13,808 nucleotides of DNA from Betaproteobacteria bacterium (GCA_029865405.1 JAOUGZ010000029.1:1-13808); one strand, 5' to 3'. Positions 6,744 through 13,784 are shown, numbered from the stretch's first letter. Program-made: numbers and translations. The notes: a model not told the origin generated them from the letters alone.

Positions 6744-6872
6744 CTAGCCGCCGAAGCAGCGGCATGCGCCGACTTCGGTCAGCTCCGCCGCCACTCGCAC
6801 CTCCTTCACGCAGGCCTCGTTCTCTGTAGCCTTATCGGCTTTCACCTTGTAGCGCACCATGATTCGTCGCAT
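6744..6872 (-). CDS. 42-residue protein, probably a truncated ABM-like (YKVK-type) protein
   Basis: The product begins MRRIMVRYKVKADKATENEA and ends TEVGACRCFGG. The start MVRYKVK.D.A.ENE.CVKEV resembles the first 30 residues of small conserved proteins related to antibiotic-biosynthesis monooxygenase domains, usually about 95 residues, whose remaining strands are missing here. The ATG at 6872 has an unusually good ribosome binding site, GGGAGG with a 6-base spacer, so the message is probably translated; the second ATG at 6860 is not needed. Either this is a decayed remnant or a genuine short gene. Its 3' end overlaps a 14-codon frame leading to the startless DUF2007-like frame. The family link is from memory of the motif only. 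Confidence 0.5.
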   Translation of the reverse strand: MRRIMVRYKVKADKATENEACVKEVRVAAELTEVGACRCFGG

Positions 6873-6878
6873 CGGCTA

Positions 6879-6884
6879 CCTCCC
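6879..6884 (-). promoter_or_regulatory. Strong ribosome binding site for the 42-residue gene
   Basis: GGGAGG on the minus strand, six bases before ATG 6872, in the 24-base gap after the DUF6868-like gene. It is the best Shine-Dalgarno match in this part of the window and decides the start. Confidence 0.7.
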
Positions 6885-6896
6885 GTCGGTATGGTG

Positions 6897-7139
6897 CTAC
6901 CCGACGATGCGCAACGCAATGTAGGGCGCGAGGTTGAAGAGGAAGATCCCCAGCTTGTACAGGCCCATGCCGGCGTAATGGATGGCGTCGAAGTGCGCCG
7001 CCGGCAGACGGAACCAGCGCGTGTGGAGCTTGTGCACCCAGTCGCGGGCGAAGAGGAACACCAGGAACCAGACGACCAGCACGCCGTAGTTGATGAGCGT
7101 GCACCAGCCGAGGAAGGCGCGGGTCGTTTCCAGGGTCAT
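6897..7139 (-). CDS. DUF6868-like small membrane protein
   Basis: An 80-residue protein with two hydrophobic segments: about 7-30 (FLGWCTLINYGVLVVWFLVFLF) and about 57-78 (GMGLYKLGIFLFNLAPYIALRIVG). Between them is the conserved-looking loop ARDWVHKLHTRWFRLPAAHFDAIHYAG. The pattern 'T.R.FLGWCT.INYG...HDAIHY.GM..YK.GI..FN..PY.AL.I' fits the DUF6868 group of small inner-membrane proteins of unknown function. The ATG at 7139 overlaps the stop of the ankyrin gene as ATGA, so the two are coupled and may work together. Confidence 0.75.
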   Translation of the reverse strand: MTLETTRAFLGWCTLINYGVLVVWFLVFLFARDWVHKLHTRWFRLPAAHFDAIHYAGMGLYKLGIFLFNLAPYIALRIVG

Positions 7140-7573
7140 GTGCGGGACTCCTTCGCTTTCGCGATTTCGGCACAGAGCGTCATCAGGCGGCGCTCCTCGG
7201 CCAGATCGTACGCTGTCTTGTCCAGGAATCCCGGCGCGCCGCTGCCGCGCAGCCCCAGATCCGCGCCGGCGCGCACGAGCGCCCGGGCCACCGCCTCGTG
7301 CCCCGCGACAATCGAGAGCATCAAGGCGGAGAGTCCGTATTTCGCCGTGACGTTCAGATTCGCGCCGTGGCGCAGGAGCGCTTCCACGGCGACGAGGTGT
7401 CCGCGGTGCGCGGCGAGCATGAGTGCGCTCTGGCCGTAGCGGTCTTTGGCATCGACGTCGGCGCCCGCATTGAGCATGGTCTCCAAGGCGAACACGTCGC
7501 CGGCGGCGGCTGCGCTTTCGAATTCAGGCCGCACTGTCGTCGGGATCACGATCCCCGGCGCCACCGGGTTCAT
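7136..7573 (-). CDS. Ankyrin-repeat protein
   Basis: A 145-residue soluble protein with two clear ankyrin repeats, DRYGQSALMLAAHRGHLVAVEALLRHGANLN (44-74) and KYGLSALMLSIVAGHEAVARALVRAGADLG (78-107), plus a degenerate N-terminal repeat (EFESAAAAGDVFALETMLNAGADVDA, 17-42) and a capping helix at about 119-142. It is a protein-binding module with no catalytic residues. The ATG at 7573 has no clear ribosome binding site; GTG codons at residues 9 and 14 are alternatives. It follows the GST gene after 36 bases and overlaps the DUF6868-like gene as ATGA. Confidence 0.83.
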   Translation of the reverse strand: MNPVAPGIVIPTTVRPEFESAAAAGDVFALETMLNAGADVDAKDRYGQSALMLAAHRGHLVAVEALLRHGANLNVTAKYGLSALMLSIVAGHEAVARALVRAGADLGLRGSGAPGFLDKTAYDLAEERRLMTLCAEIAKAKESRT

Positions 7574-7609
7574 CCGCGACGCTACGCGCCCGTCCGATGC
7601 GCGGAACGA

Positions 7610-8284
7610 TCATGCGGAAAGAACATGCTTGTCACGCGGCGCGACGTGCTTGCGGAAACCTTCGCGCTCGCTCAGGCGCGCGAGCCAGCTTTCCACGCGA
7701 GGCGTGGGCGGGCACTCCAGCCTCAGGTGGAAGAACCGCTGGATCGATATGCCGAGCGGAATGTCGCCGATGGAGAAAGCCCCGCCGGCGAAATAGTGCG
7801 AACGCTCGAGCTGCGCCTCCATCAGCTCGAGCTTGCGGATCACCTCCTGGCGCGAAGCTTCGACCGTTTCGGGGCTACGCCGATCTGTCGACAGCCGCTC
7901 CAGATGCATGATGAGCGCGTGCATGGGGGGATCCAGGCTGTAATTGGCCCAACACATCCACTGCAGCGCGCGTGCGAATGTCTCTTCGCTGCTCCCGAAG
8001 AGCCTGGCCGGCGCATAGCGCCGCGCGAGGTAAGCGATGATGGCGTTTGATTCCCACAAGGTGAACTCGCCGTCGGCAATCGTGGGGATCGTGCCGTTCG
8101 GATTCATTGACCGGTAGGCCGCCGTATCGACGATGCCAAAAGGCGCTTGGCCCTGCCAAACGTAGCCTTGCGCGCCCGTGGTGGCGCTCGCCAGTATCAG
8201 TTCGTACGGCAGTTCTGCCTCGACGAGGGTCCAAAGCACGCGCTGAGTGTTGGTCGAGCTCGGCCGGCCCCATACTCTTAGCAT
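7610..8284 (-). CDS. Glutathione S-transferase family protein
   Basis: A 224-residue cytosolic GST. The thioredoxin-like N-domain begins LRVWGRPSSTNTQRVLWTL, where Ser9/Ser10 or Asn12 may contact glutathione, and contains the diagnostic G-site NPNGTIPTI (61-69) and ESNAIIAYLARRY (78-90). The all-helical C-domain has WMCWANYSLDPPMHALIMH and FSIGDIPLGISIQRFF, the latter matching the conserved N-capping motif region of GST C-domains. The loop between beta-2 and beta-3 (about 33-58) is somewhat long. The substrate is not predictable. The ATG at 8284 lies 7 bases after the rhodanese stop without a clear ribosome binding site, suggesting coupling. Confidence 0.9.
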   Translation of the reverse strand: MLRVWGRPSSTNTQRVLWTLVEAELPYELILASATTGAQGYVWQGQAPFGIVDTAAYRSMNPNGTIPTIADGEFTLWESNAIIAYLARRYAPARLFGSSEETFARALQWMCWANYSLDPPMHALIMHLERLSTDRRSPETVEASRQEVIRKLELMEAQLERSHYFAGGAFSIGDIPLGISIQRFFHLRLECPPTPRVESWLARLSEREGFRKHVAPRDKHVLSA

Positions 8285-8291
8285 CGCGAGA

Positions 8292-9140
8292 CTACGCCCC
8301 CGGCACGACGATCTCTGAATCGTCGCGATTGCCCCACTCGCCCCACGACGAGACGTAGTTCCGCACCCGCGGGTAGCCCAGCGACTTGAGCGCGATGAAG
8401 GTGCTCGCCGAGCGGTAGCCGCCCTGGCACAGCGGAATCACTGTCTTGTCCGGCGTCACGCCGCGCGACGCGTACAGCTTTCGGATCTCATCCGCCGGCC
8501 GATACATGCCCTTCGCATCCAGGTGCTCGCGCCAGAACAAGTGCACCGCGCCCGGAATGGTGCCGACGCGGCGCGCCCGCTTCTCCGTTCCCCGATATTC
8601 GGATTCGCGCCGGACGTCGAGGATGACGGTGTTCGCGTCGCCAATCGCGTCGCGCACGTCGAACCGCGTTGCGAGCAGCTCGAGGTTGATCTTGCCCTTG
8701 AAGGGCGGCGCGGTCGGCGGCGCCTTCGTCGGATCGACGGGCGCCGGCGCCTGCGTCACCGGCTGAAGCTTGCCCGCGGAAGCAAGCCACGCCTGCGTCC
8801 CGCCGTCGAGCAGGCGCACATCGGGGTGCCCGAGCACCGCCAGCAGCCACACCGCGCGCGCCGCGCGCTCGCCGGACTCGTGGTCGTAGATGACGGCGGG
8901 CTTGTCGACCGACACGCCGCGCGCGCCGAACAGTACGCGGAAGATGGCGAGGAACGCGTTCAGCGGCGCTTCCGACGAATCGTTCAGGCTGACGCCGTAG
9001 ATGTCGAGATGGCGGCTGCCCGGAATATGGCCGAGCGCAAAGTCCTCCGCGGGCCGCAGGTCGAGCAGCGTCAATGCATCGAGCCGCTCGCGCAGCTCGC
9101 GCGCTTCGATCAGGTAGCGCGGGTCGGGGAACCGGGTCAT
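8292..9140 (-). CDS. Two-domain rhodanese (thiosulfate/3-mercaptopyruvate sulfurtransferase type)
   Basis: A 282-residue protein with tandem rhodanese domains. The N-terminal domain (about 5-125) contains LLDLRPAEDFALGHIPGSRHL and has Asp86 (IYDHESGERAA) where a catalytic Cys would be, so it is inactive, as is usual for the family. The C-terminal domain (about 155-278) has ILDVRRESEYRGTEKRARRVGTIPGAVH and the active loop CQGGYRS, with Cys238 as the persulfide-forming residue and Arg243. It moves sulfane sulfur to cyanide or thiols. The start is ATG 9140, overlapping the previous stop as ATGA; the frame is open to 9257 but the extension is Ala/Arg-rich noise inside the upstream gene. The loop sequence is not that of a typical 3-mercaptopyruvate transferase (CG[ST]GVT), so the donor is unclear. 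Confidence 0.9.
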   Translation of the reverse strand: MTRFPDPRYLIEARELRERLDALTLLDLRPAEDFALGHIPGSRHLDIYGVSLNDSSEAPLNAFLAIFRVLFGARGVSVDKPAVIYDHESGERAARAVWLLAVLGHPDVRLLDGGTQAWLASAGKLQPVTQAPAPVDPTKAPPTAPPFKGKINLELLATRFDVRDAIGDANTVILDVRRESEYRGTEKRARRVGTIPGAVHLFWREHLDAKGMYRPADEIRKLYASRGVTPDKTVIPLCQGGYRSASTFIALKSLGYPRVRNYVSSWGEWGNRDDSEIVVPGA

Positions 9141-9613
9141 GCCGGGGGGACGTACAGGTCCCGGATGACGCCGCCGTGCGTCCTTCCCGCCGGCACGCAG
9201 AGCGACAGCCGCTGCGCCCTGGACAGGGCGCGCGGACGCTTCGTGTTCGGCAGCCACAGGTGCGCCTGCACCACCTCGCCCGCGCGCGTGTACTGCAGCC
9301 GGATCTGCACGAAGAGCTGGAATGCCAGTCCACGAACGACCTGCGCAGTGACGACGTCACCGTTATTCAGCATCTCGGTGAGGCGGTGCGTGCGGTAGCG
9401 CAGAAAGACCAGCACCGCGCCGCAGATGAGCGAGATCAGCAGGATGATTTCGCCCGGCGATTCCTTCGGCGCAGGCGCGCCCAGCCAGCCGATCAAGACA
9501 ACCAGGGAAGCCAGGCACGCGAGGACGGAGAGGAACGCGATGCCGACGATGAAGGACGCGAGATCGTGCAGGAACGCCTCCTTCAGCGTGACATCGCCGG
9601 CGACTAGCGGCAC
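9137..9613 (-). CDS. Two-TM membrane protein with DUF3592-like C-domain
   Basis: About 158 residues. Two membrane helices are clear: about 19-44 (LASFIVGIAFLSVLACLASLVVLIGWL) and about 54-72 (GEIILLISLICGAVLVFLRY). The C-terminal part GDVVTAQVVRGLAFQLFVQIRLQYTRAGEVVQAHLWLP resembles the beta-rich DUF3592 domain ('G..v.A.v......v.Y.y...G'), function unknown. The start is uncertain. GTG 9613 overlaps the lipoprotein gene by 10 bases without a ribosome binding site. CTG 9571 has a perfect AAGGAGG five bases upstream and would start just before TM1. The stop overlaps the rhodanese ATG (ATGA). Confidence 0.68.
   Translation of the reverse strand: MPLVAGDVTLKEAFLHDLASFIVGIAFLSVLACLASLVVLIGWLGAPAPKESPGEIILLISLICGAVLVFLRYRTHRLTEMLNNGDVVTAQVVRGLAFQLFVQIRLQYTRAGEVVQAHLWLPNTKRPRALSRAQRLSLCVPAGRTHGGVIRDLYVPPA
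9577..9583 (-). promoter_or_regulatory. AAGGAGG motif in front of an in-frame CTG
   Basis: A full Shine-Dalgarno match on the minus strand, five bases before CTG 9571 in the frame of the DUF3592-like gene. It may mark the true start of that gene, or be a coincidence of Lys-Glu codons. Confidence 0.35.
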
Positions 9614-9921
9614 TTCAGGTTCGCCGACCAGTTCTCGATCGGCCGCGTGCAATCCACCTCGTTCACCTGGCGCTGCGCATCCATCGGCTGCGCCGGCGCC
9701 GTCCGCGGCTCGAGCCCGCGCTCGCGCGCCGCCTCGCCCCCGGCGAGCTCCGCCGCGATCAGGCCGATGCCGATCAGCGCCCAGGCGGCGGCGCTGCTGC
9801 CGCGGTAGCCGGCCGAGACGCTGGCGCTGGTGGTCACGGTGCCGCCGCCGGAGTCGTAGCGCACGCTCGCATGCGTGCACCCGGCGAGCAGCAGAACGCA
9901 AACCAGCGTGCACAGCTTCAT
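9604..9921 (-). CDS. Lipoprotein of unknown function
   Basis: A 105-residue protein with a clear lipoprotein signal: [15 protein letters not shown], lipobox LAGC, with Cys15 as the lipidated residue. After Thr-His it continues with a Ser/Gly-rich stretch (VRYDSGGGTVTTSASVSAGYRG), a short hydrophobic segment (about 43-58, WALIGIGLIAAELAG), a Pro/Arg linker, and a C-terminal region VNEVDCTRPIENWSANLKCR with two cysteines that may pair. No enzyme motif is seen. Residue +2 is Thr, so outer-membrane sorting is expected under the usual rule. The ATG at 9921 overlaps the sua5 stop as ATGA, so it depends on that gene for translation. Confidence 0.82.
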   Translation of the reverse strand: MKLCTLVCVLLLAGCTHASVRYDSGGGTVTTSASVSAGYRGSSAAAWALIGIGLIAAELAGGEAARERGLEPRTAPAQPMDAQRQVNEVDCTRPIENWSANLKCR

Positions 9922-10853
9922 GCCGTCGCCCTCGTCAGCCGATCCCGCACCCCGGCCCATTCCGGGGTCTCGGGCGGCGCTTCGATGAGGATACTCTCGC
10001 ACCGCGCCCCATCCAACTCGCGCAGCGCGGCGTACAGGCGCTGCGCGTAGCCGAGCGGCTCGCGCGGCATGCGCAGCCAGTACTCGACGCGCTCGTCCGG
10101 ACGCGAGAAGGCGAGCACCGCGACCCTGTCGCGCAGGCGTGCGATCTCGCGGTCGAGCTCGTGCGGCGGCACGAGCCGTGCCGGCGTCTGCGGCGCGTAG
10201 TGGCGCTCGTGGCCGCCCGAATGCCGCGGCGCGTCCACGCGCTTTTCCTGCACCAGCGCTCCCAGCACCTGCTCCAGCTCCAGGCGCGAGATCTTGCCCG
10301 GCCGCAGCAGCACCGCGCCGTCTCCCGACAAATCGACGATGGTGGACTCGATGCCGACCTCGCTCGGCCCGCCGTCCAGAACGATCTCGACGTCTTTGCC
10401 CAGGTCCTGCTTCACGTGCGCGGCGGTAGTCGCCGACACCGCGCCGAAGCGGTTCGCGGAAGGTGCGGCAATGCCGCCGCCGAAGGCTTTCAGCAATTCC
10501 TGCGCTACCGGATGCGCCGGGACGCGCACGCCGATGGTGTCCTGCCCGCCGGTAACGAAGTCGCCCGCCTTCTTCGAGCGCTTGAGCACCAGGGTGAGCG
10601 GCCCGGGCCAGAATCTTTCAGCGAGCTTCCTCGCGCCTTCCGGCACGTCGCGCGCCCAGGCGAACGCCTGCTTGGCGTCGGCGAAGTGCACGATCACTGG
10701 ATGATCCGCAGGGCGACGCTTGGCGGCGTAAAGCCGCGCCACGGCCTCGCGGCTGGCGGCATCCGCCCCCAGTCCATATACGGTCTCGGTGGGAAACCCG
10801 ACCAGCCCGCCGCGCTTGAGAATCTCCGCGGCGCGGCGGACCTCCGGGCTCAC
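9918..10853 (-). CDS. sua5: L-threonylcarbamoyladenylate synthase (Sua5/YrdC family)
   Basis: A 311-residue full-length Sua5-type enzyme making threonylcarbamoyl-AMP from threonine, bicarbonate and ATP for tRNA t6A37. The YrdC domain (about 1-200) shows [18 protein letters not shown] (15-32), [13 protein letters not shown] (44-56, the KRxxxxP nucleotide motif), [13 protein letters not shown] (128-140) and LRPGKIS (183-189). The linker [10 protein letters not shown] (218-227) leads to the C-terminal Sua5 domain (about 228-311). The start GTG 10853 overlaps the purE stop as GTGA. In betaproteobacteria sua5 commonly follows purE-purK; here purK is missing between them. No sign of truncation. Confidence 0.93.
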   Translation of the reverse strand: MSPEVRRAAEILKRGGLVGFPTETVYGLGADAASREAVARLYAAKRRPADHPVIVHFADAKQAFAWARDVPEGARKLAERFWPGPLTLVLKRSKKAGDFVTGGQDTIGVRVPAHPVAQELLKAFGGGIAAPSANRFGAVSATTAAHVKQDLGKDVEIVLDGGPSEVGIESTIVDLSGDGAVLLRPGKISRLELEQVLGALVQEKRVDAPRHSGGHERHYAPQTPARLVPPHELDREIARLRDRVAVLAFSRPDERVEYWLRMPREPLGYAQRLYAALRELDGARCESILIEAPPETPEWAGVRDRLTRATA

Positions 10854-11329
10854 AGCTTGAGCGGCGCGGCTTTCAGGACCGCTTCGGTCTGCTTCTTCCG
10901 GAACTCGTCGAGCTTCTTCGCCATCGCCGGGTCCGAAAGCGCGAGCAGCGCCACGGCGAAGAGCGCCGCGTTCGCCGCGCCCGCCTCGCCGATGGCGAAG
11001 GTCGCCACCGGGATGCCCTTCGGCATCTGCACCGTCGAGAGCAGCGAATCGAGGCCCTGCAGGTGCTTGGAGGGCATCGGCACGCCGAGCACCGGCAGCG
11101 TCGTGTGCGCCGCGACCACGCCCGCGAGGTGCGCTGCGCCGCCGGCTGCGGCGATGATGGCCTTCAGGCCGCGCTTCGCCGCGCCGCTCGCCCATTCGCC
11201 GACCGCGTGCGGCGTGCGATGCGCCGACATCGCTTTCGCGTCGTAGGCGATGCCGAACTCTTCGAGGGTCTTCGCCGCAGCCTTCATCACGTCCCAGTCG
11301 TTGGCCGAACCCATCACGATGCCGATCAT
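10850..11329 (-). CDS. purE: 5-(carboxyamino)imidazole ribonucleotide mutase, class I PurE
   Basis: A 159-residue class I PurE, which converts N5-CAIR to CAIR in IMP synthesis. Motifs: [12 protein letters not shown] (4-15), SAHRTP with His37 (35-40), [16 protein letters not shown] (61-76) and [21 protein letters not shown] (105-125). The conserved signature usually reads GGAAHLPG; here residue 69 is Ala instead of Pro, and the first motif has Asn10 where Ser is usual (SxSDW). Both are mild departures near the active site, but the key residues are kept. It overlaps purC (ATGA) and sua5 (GTGA). Class I enzymes need N5-CAIR from PurK, which is not adjacent. Confidence 0.95.
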   Translation of the reverse strand: MIGIVMGSANDWDVMKAAAKTLEEFGIAYDAKAMSAHRTPHAVGEWASGAAKRGLKAIIAAAGGAAHLAGVVAAHTTLPVLGVPMPSKHLQGLDSLLSTVQMPKGIPVATFAIGEAGAANAALFAVALLALSDPAMAKKLDEFRKKQTEAVLKAAPLKL

Positions 11330-12219
11330 GCGAGCTTTCTCCCGGTCAGGCGCTCGAGCGCCTCGCGATATTTCTGTGAGGTCTTGGCGATCACCTCGGG
11401 CGGGAGCTTCGGCGCCGGCGGCGTCTTGTCCCAGTCGAGCGTCTCGAGGTAATCGCGCACGTATTGCTTGTCGAAGGACGGCGGGCTGATGCCCACCTGG
11501 TAGGAGTCGGCGGGCCAGAAGCGCGAGGAGTCCGCCGTGAGCGCCTCGTCGATGAGGACGAGGTTGCCTTTCGCGTCGGTGCCGAATTCGAATTTGGTGT
11601 CGGCGATGATGATGCCCTTGGTCGCCGCGAACTCGGACGCCTCCTTGTACAGGCGGATGGAAATGTCGCGCACTTTCTCCGCGACCTCCTTGCCGATCAG
11701 CTTCACCGTCTCCTCGAACGAGATGTTCTCGTCGTGGCCGTCGGTCGCCTTGGTGGCGGGTGTGAAGATGGGCTCGGGAAGCTTCTGCGCCTGCGCCAGG
11801 CCCTTGGGCAGCGCGATGCCGCAGACCGCGCCCGTCTTCTGGTAGTCCTTCCAGCCCGAGCCGATGAGGTAGCCGCGCACCACCGCCTCGATCGGCAGGG
11901 GCTTCAACTTCTTCACCACGATCGAGCGGCCCTCCACCTGCGCCTTCTCGTCCTCGCCTTTCACTACGGTCTGCGGGTCGATGCCGGTCAACTGGTTGGG
12001 CACGATGTGGCCCAGTCTTCCGAACCAGAAGTTCGCCATCTCGTTCAGCACGCGCCCCTTGTCGGGGATCGGGTCGGGCAGCACCACGTCGAACGCCGAG
12101 AGCCGGTCGCTCACCACGATCAGCATCTTGTCCTCGCCCACGCCGTAGATGTCGCGCACCTTGCCGCGCCCGAGGCGCGGCAGGCTCTTCAGGCTGGATT
12201 CGTAAAGCGCCTTGTTCAT
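11326..12219 (-). CDS. purC: Phosphoribosylaminoimidazole-succinocarboxamide synthase (SAICAR synthetase)
   Basis: A 297-residue SAICAR synthetase, of the longer type, joining CAIR and aspartate with ATP in purine synthesis. Motifs: [11 protein letters not shown] (17-27), [21 protein letters not shown] (35-55), [21 protein letters not shown] (110-130), [12 protein letters not shown] (148-159), ADTKFEFG (206-213) and [18 protein letters not shown] (223-240), all intact. I chose ATG 12219, which overlaps the aldolase stop as ATGA; an in-frame ATG at 12249 would add ten residues that lie within the aldolase end and look unrelated to the family. It acts directly after PurE in the pathway. Confidence 0.96.
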   Translation of the reverse strand: MNKALYESSLKSLPRLGRGKVRDIYGVGEDKMLIVVSDRLSAFDVVLPDPIPDKGRVLNEMANFWFGRLGHIVPNQLTGIDPQTVVKGEDEKAQVEGRSIVVKKLKPLPIEAVVRGYLIGSGWKDYQKTGAVCGIALPKGLAQAQKLPEPIFTPATKATDGHDENISFEETVKLIGKEVAEKVRDISIRLYKEASEFAATKGIIIADTKFEFGTDAKGNLVLIDEALTADSSRFWPADSYQVGISPPSFDKQYVRDYLETLDWDKTPPAPKLPPEVIAKTSQKYREALERLTGRKLA

Positions 12220-13238
12220 GCGGCCTGTCTCTCCTGTTCGGGTTTCCATTTTCCCTGCGCCGCGAGCCCGTTCATGTGCGCGCGGTGGTGGAACGCTTTC
12301 TGCGCCGCGGCCACGTTGACCGCCTTGCCGCTCCAGGCCTTGAGCGCGGGGTTCTGCAGCGCGCGCGAGTACGAGAACGTGAGCGGCCAGGGCAGGCCTT
12401 TCATCGCATTCATCGCGTTCAGGTGCGCCGTTGCGTCGAGGTCCGACTGCCCGCCCGAGAGAAACACGATCCCCGGCTGCGCTGCGGGCACGGTGCGCTT
12501 GAGCACGCGCACGGTGCGCTCGGCGACCTCGTCCACCGGCGCCTGGCGCGCGTTCGCCTTGCCCGAGACCACCATGCTCGCTTTCAGAATCAGGTGCTCG
12601 ACCGAGACGTGGTGCGCGGCGATCGCCGCGTAGGTGGCGCGCAGCGTCGCCTCGGTCACTTCTTCACAGCGCTCGACGCTGTGGTCGCCGTCGAGCAGCA
12701 CCTCGGGCTCGATGATCGGTACGATGGAGGCTTCCTGGCACAGCGCCGCGTAGCGCGCGAGCGCGTGCGCGTTGGCGTACAGGCAGGCGTGCGAGGGGAT
12801 GCCCTCGCCGATGGTGATCACCGCGCGCCACTTGGCGAAGCGCGCGCCGAGCTTGAAGTACTCGACCAGGCGCGGCCGCAGGCCGTCGAGCCCTTCGGTC
12901 ACCTTCTCGCCCGGGCAAAGCGCGAGATCCATCGCGCCCTTGTCCACCTTGATGCCGGGCAGGATGCCCTTGCCGGCGAGGTAGGCGGGAAACGCCGTGC
13001 CGTCGCTCGTCTTCTGGCGCATGGTCTCGTCAAAGAGGATCACGCCCGAGACGTACTGCTCCACCCCCGGCGTGGTGAACAGCAGCCCGCGGTAGGCGCG
13101 GCGGTTCTCCTCGCTGCACTCGACGTTGACCGACTTGAAGCGCTTCTCGCAGGTGCCGCTCGATTCGTCGGCGGCGAGCACGCCTTTGCCGCGCGCGACC
13201 ATCGCCGCCGCGGTTTTCGCTAGCAGGGCCTTGTCCAT
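12216..13238 (-). CDS. Fructose-bisphosphate aldolase class I
   Basis: A 340-residue Schiff-base aldolase of the eukaryotic-like class I family, splitting fructose-1,6-bisphosphate in glycolysis or forming it in gluconeogenesis. Motifs: [16 protein letters not shown] (19-34, catalytic Asp24), KWRAV (137-141, Lys137), [13 protein letters not shown] (175-187, Glu178), HLILKASMV with Lys219 as the Schiff-base lysine (215-223) and FLSGGQS (259-265). The C-terminal tail lacks the terminal Tyr of animal enzymes. The ATG 13238 has GAGAG about 7 bases upstream. It leads purC-purE-sua5, a place where betaproteobacteria often carry a class II aldolase instead. No DhnA-type motif is present. Confidence 0.95.
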   Translation of the reverse strand: MDKALLAKTAAAMVARGKGVLAADESSGTCEKRFKSVNVECSEENRRAYRGLLFTTPGVEQYVSGVILFDETMRQKTSDGTAFPAYLAGKGILPGIKVDKGAMDLALCPGEKVTEGLDGLRPRLVEYFKLGARFAKWRAVITIGEGIPSHACLYANAHALARYAALCQEASIVPIIEPEVLLDGDHSVERCEEVTEATLRATYAAIAAHHVSVEHLILKASMVVSGKANARQAPVDEVAERTVRVLKRTVPAAQPGIVFLSGGQSDLDATAHLNAMNAMKGLPWPLTFSYSRALQNPALKAWSGKAVNVAAAQKAFHHRAHMNGLAAQGKWKPEQERQAA

Positions 13239-13276
13239 TTGGGTTCTCTCGCGTCGTGAATTGCGGAAGGACCCGG

Positions 13277-13282
13277 ATTTTA
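13277..13282 (-). promoter_or_regulatory. Candidate -10 box upstream of the aldolase gene
   Basis: TAAAAT on the minus strand matches the -10 consensus at five of six positions within the 57-base gap before the aldolase start, leaving a leader of about 30 bases. The hexamer 17 bases further up has no -35 similarity. It may give the aldolase-purine operon its own start, separate from the upstream gene. Weak evidence. Confidence 0.33.
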
Positions 13283-13295
13283 CCTTGCGGCGCCG

Positions 13296-13784
13296 CTAGA
13301 ACTCGATGTCCTCGCGGATTGCGGCGATGCCCGCCGCCGCGCAGGCGTCGTCCTCCTTGCCGCCGGGCGCGCCCGAGACGCCGATCGCGCCGAGCAGCGA
13401 TCCGCCCGCCTCGATCATCAAGCCCCCGCCCACGGCGGCCACCCCGGGCAGATGGCGGATGCCGCTTTGCGGCCGGCCCGCCTGCGTCGCCTCGGCGAGC
13501 TCGGTCGTGTTGGTGCGGAAGCTCACCGCGCTGTAGGCCTTGGCGCGGGCCGTGCGCGGCGTATGCGCGCCCGCGTAGCGGTCGCGCAGCAGCACCTGCA
13601 CCACGCCCATGCGGTCCACGACGGCGACCGTGGCCTGGTAGCCGCCGTCGCGGCACTTCTTCAGCGCGGCCTGCGCCGCCTTGAGCGCGGTCTCGGGCGT
13701 GAGCAGCTTGATCGAATGCGTGCCCTGGGCCGAGACGGCCAAAGGCAGAATTCCGAGGCACAACGAGAGCAGGTAAGGTTTCAT
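13296..13784 (-). CDS. Exported GlcG/HbpS-family (DUF336) heme-binding-like protein
   Basis: A 162-residue protein with a Sec signal peptide (YLLSLCLGILPLAVSAQ; cleavage near Ala19-Gln20) and a single GlcG/HbpS domain. The family pattern is clear: LTPETALKAAQAALKKC, VAVVDRMGVVQVLLRDRYAG (53-72), TARAKAYSAVSFRTNT (78-93), GGGLMIEAGGSLLGAIGVSGAPGG (119-142) and the closing DDACAAAGI (145-153). Members bind heme or small ligands such as glycolate or propanediol-type compounds; the ligand is not visible here. The ATG at 13784 is 24 bases from the window edge, so its promoter is not seen. The 57-base gap to the aldolase is larger than the other junctions, so it may be a separate unit. Confidence 0.88.
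   Translation of the reverse strand: MKPYLLSLCLGILPLAVSAQGTHSIKLLTPETALKAAQAALKKCRDGGYQATVAVVDRMGVVQVLLRDRYAGAHTPRTARAKAYSAVSFRTNTTELAEATQAGRPQSGIRHLPGVAAVGGGLMIEAGGSLLGAIGVSGAPGGKEDDACAAAGIAAIREDIEF

Noticed and set aside
9141..9257. N-terminal extension of the rhodanese
   Set aside because: The extension lies inside the upstream membrane-protein gene and has no rhodanese similarity; ATG 9140 with ATGA overlap fits the family start.
9426..11246. Plus-strand open frame of 606 codons
   Set aside because: Crosses five minus-strand genes antisense, with low-complexity Ala/Arg/Pro composition.
11464..12633. Plus-strand open frame (389 codons) opposite purC and the aldolase
   Set aside because: Val/Leu/Arg/His-rich antisense translation spanning the junction of two well-identified genes.
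13287..13296. Palindrome GCGGCGCCGC after the GlcG/HbpS-like gene as a terminator
   Set aside because: No U-run follows on the minus strand, the stem is short without a loop, and such strings are common at this GC content.
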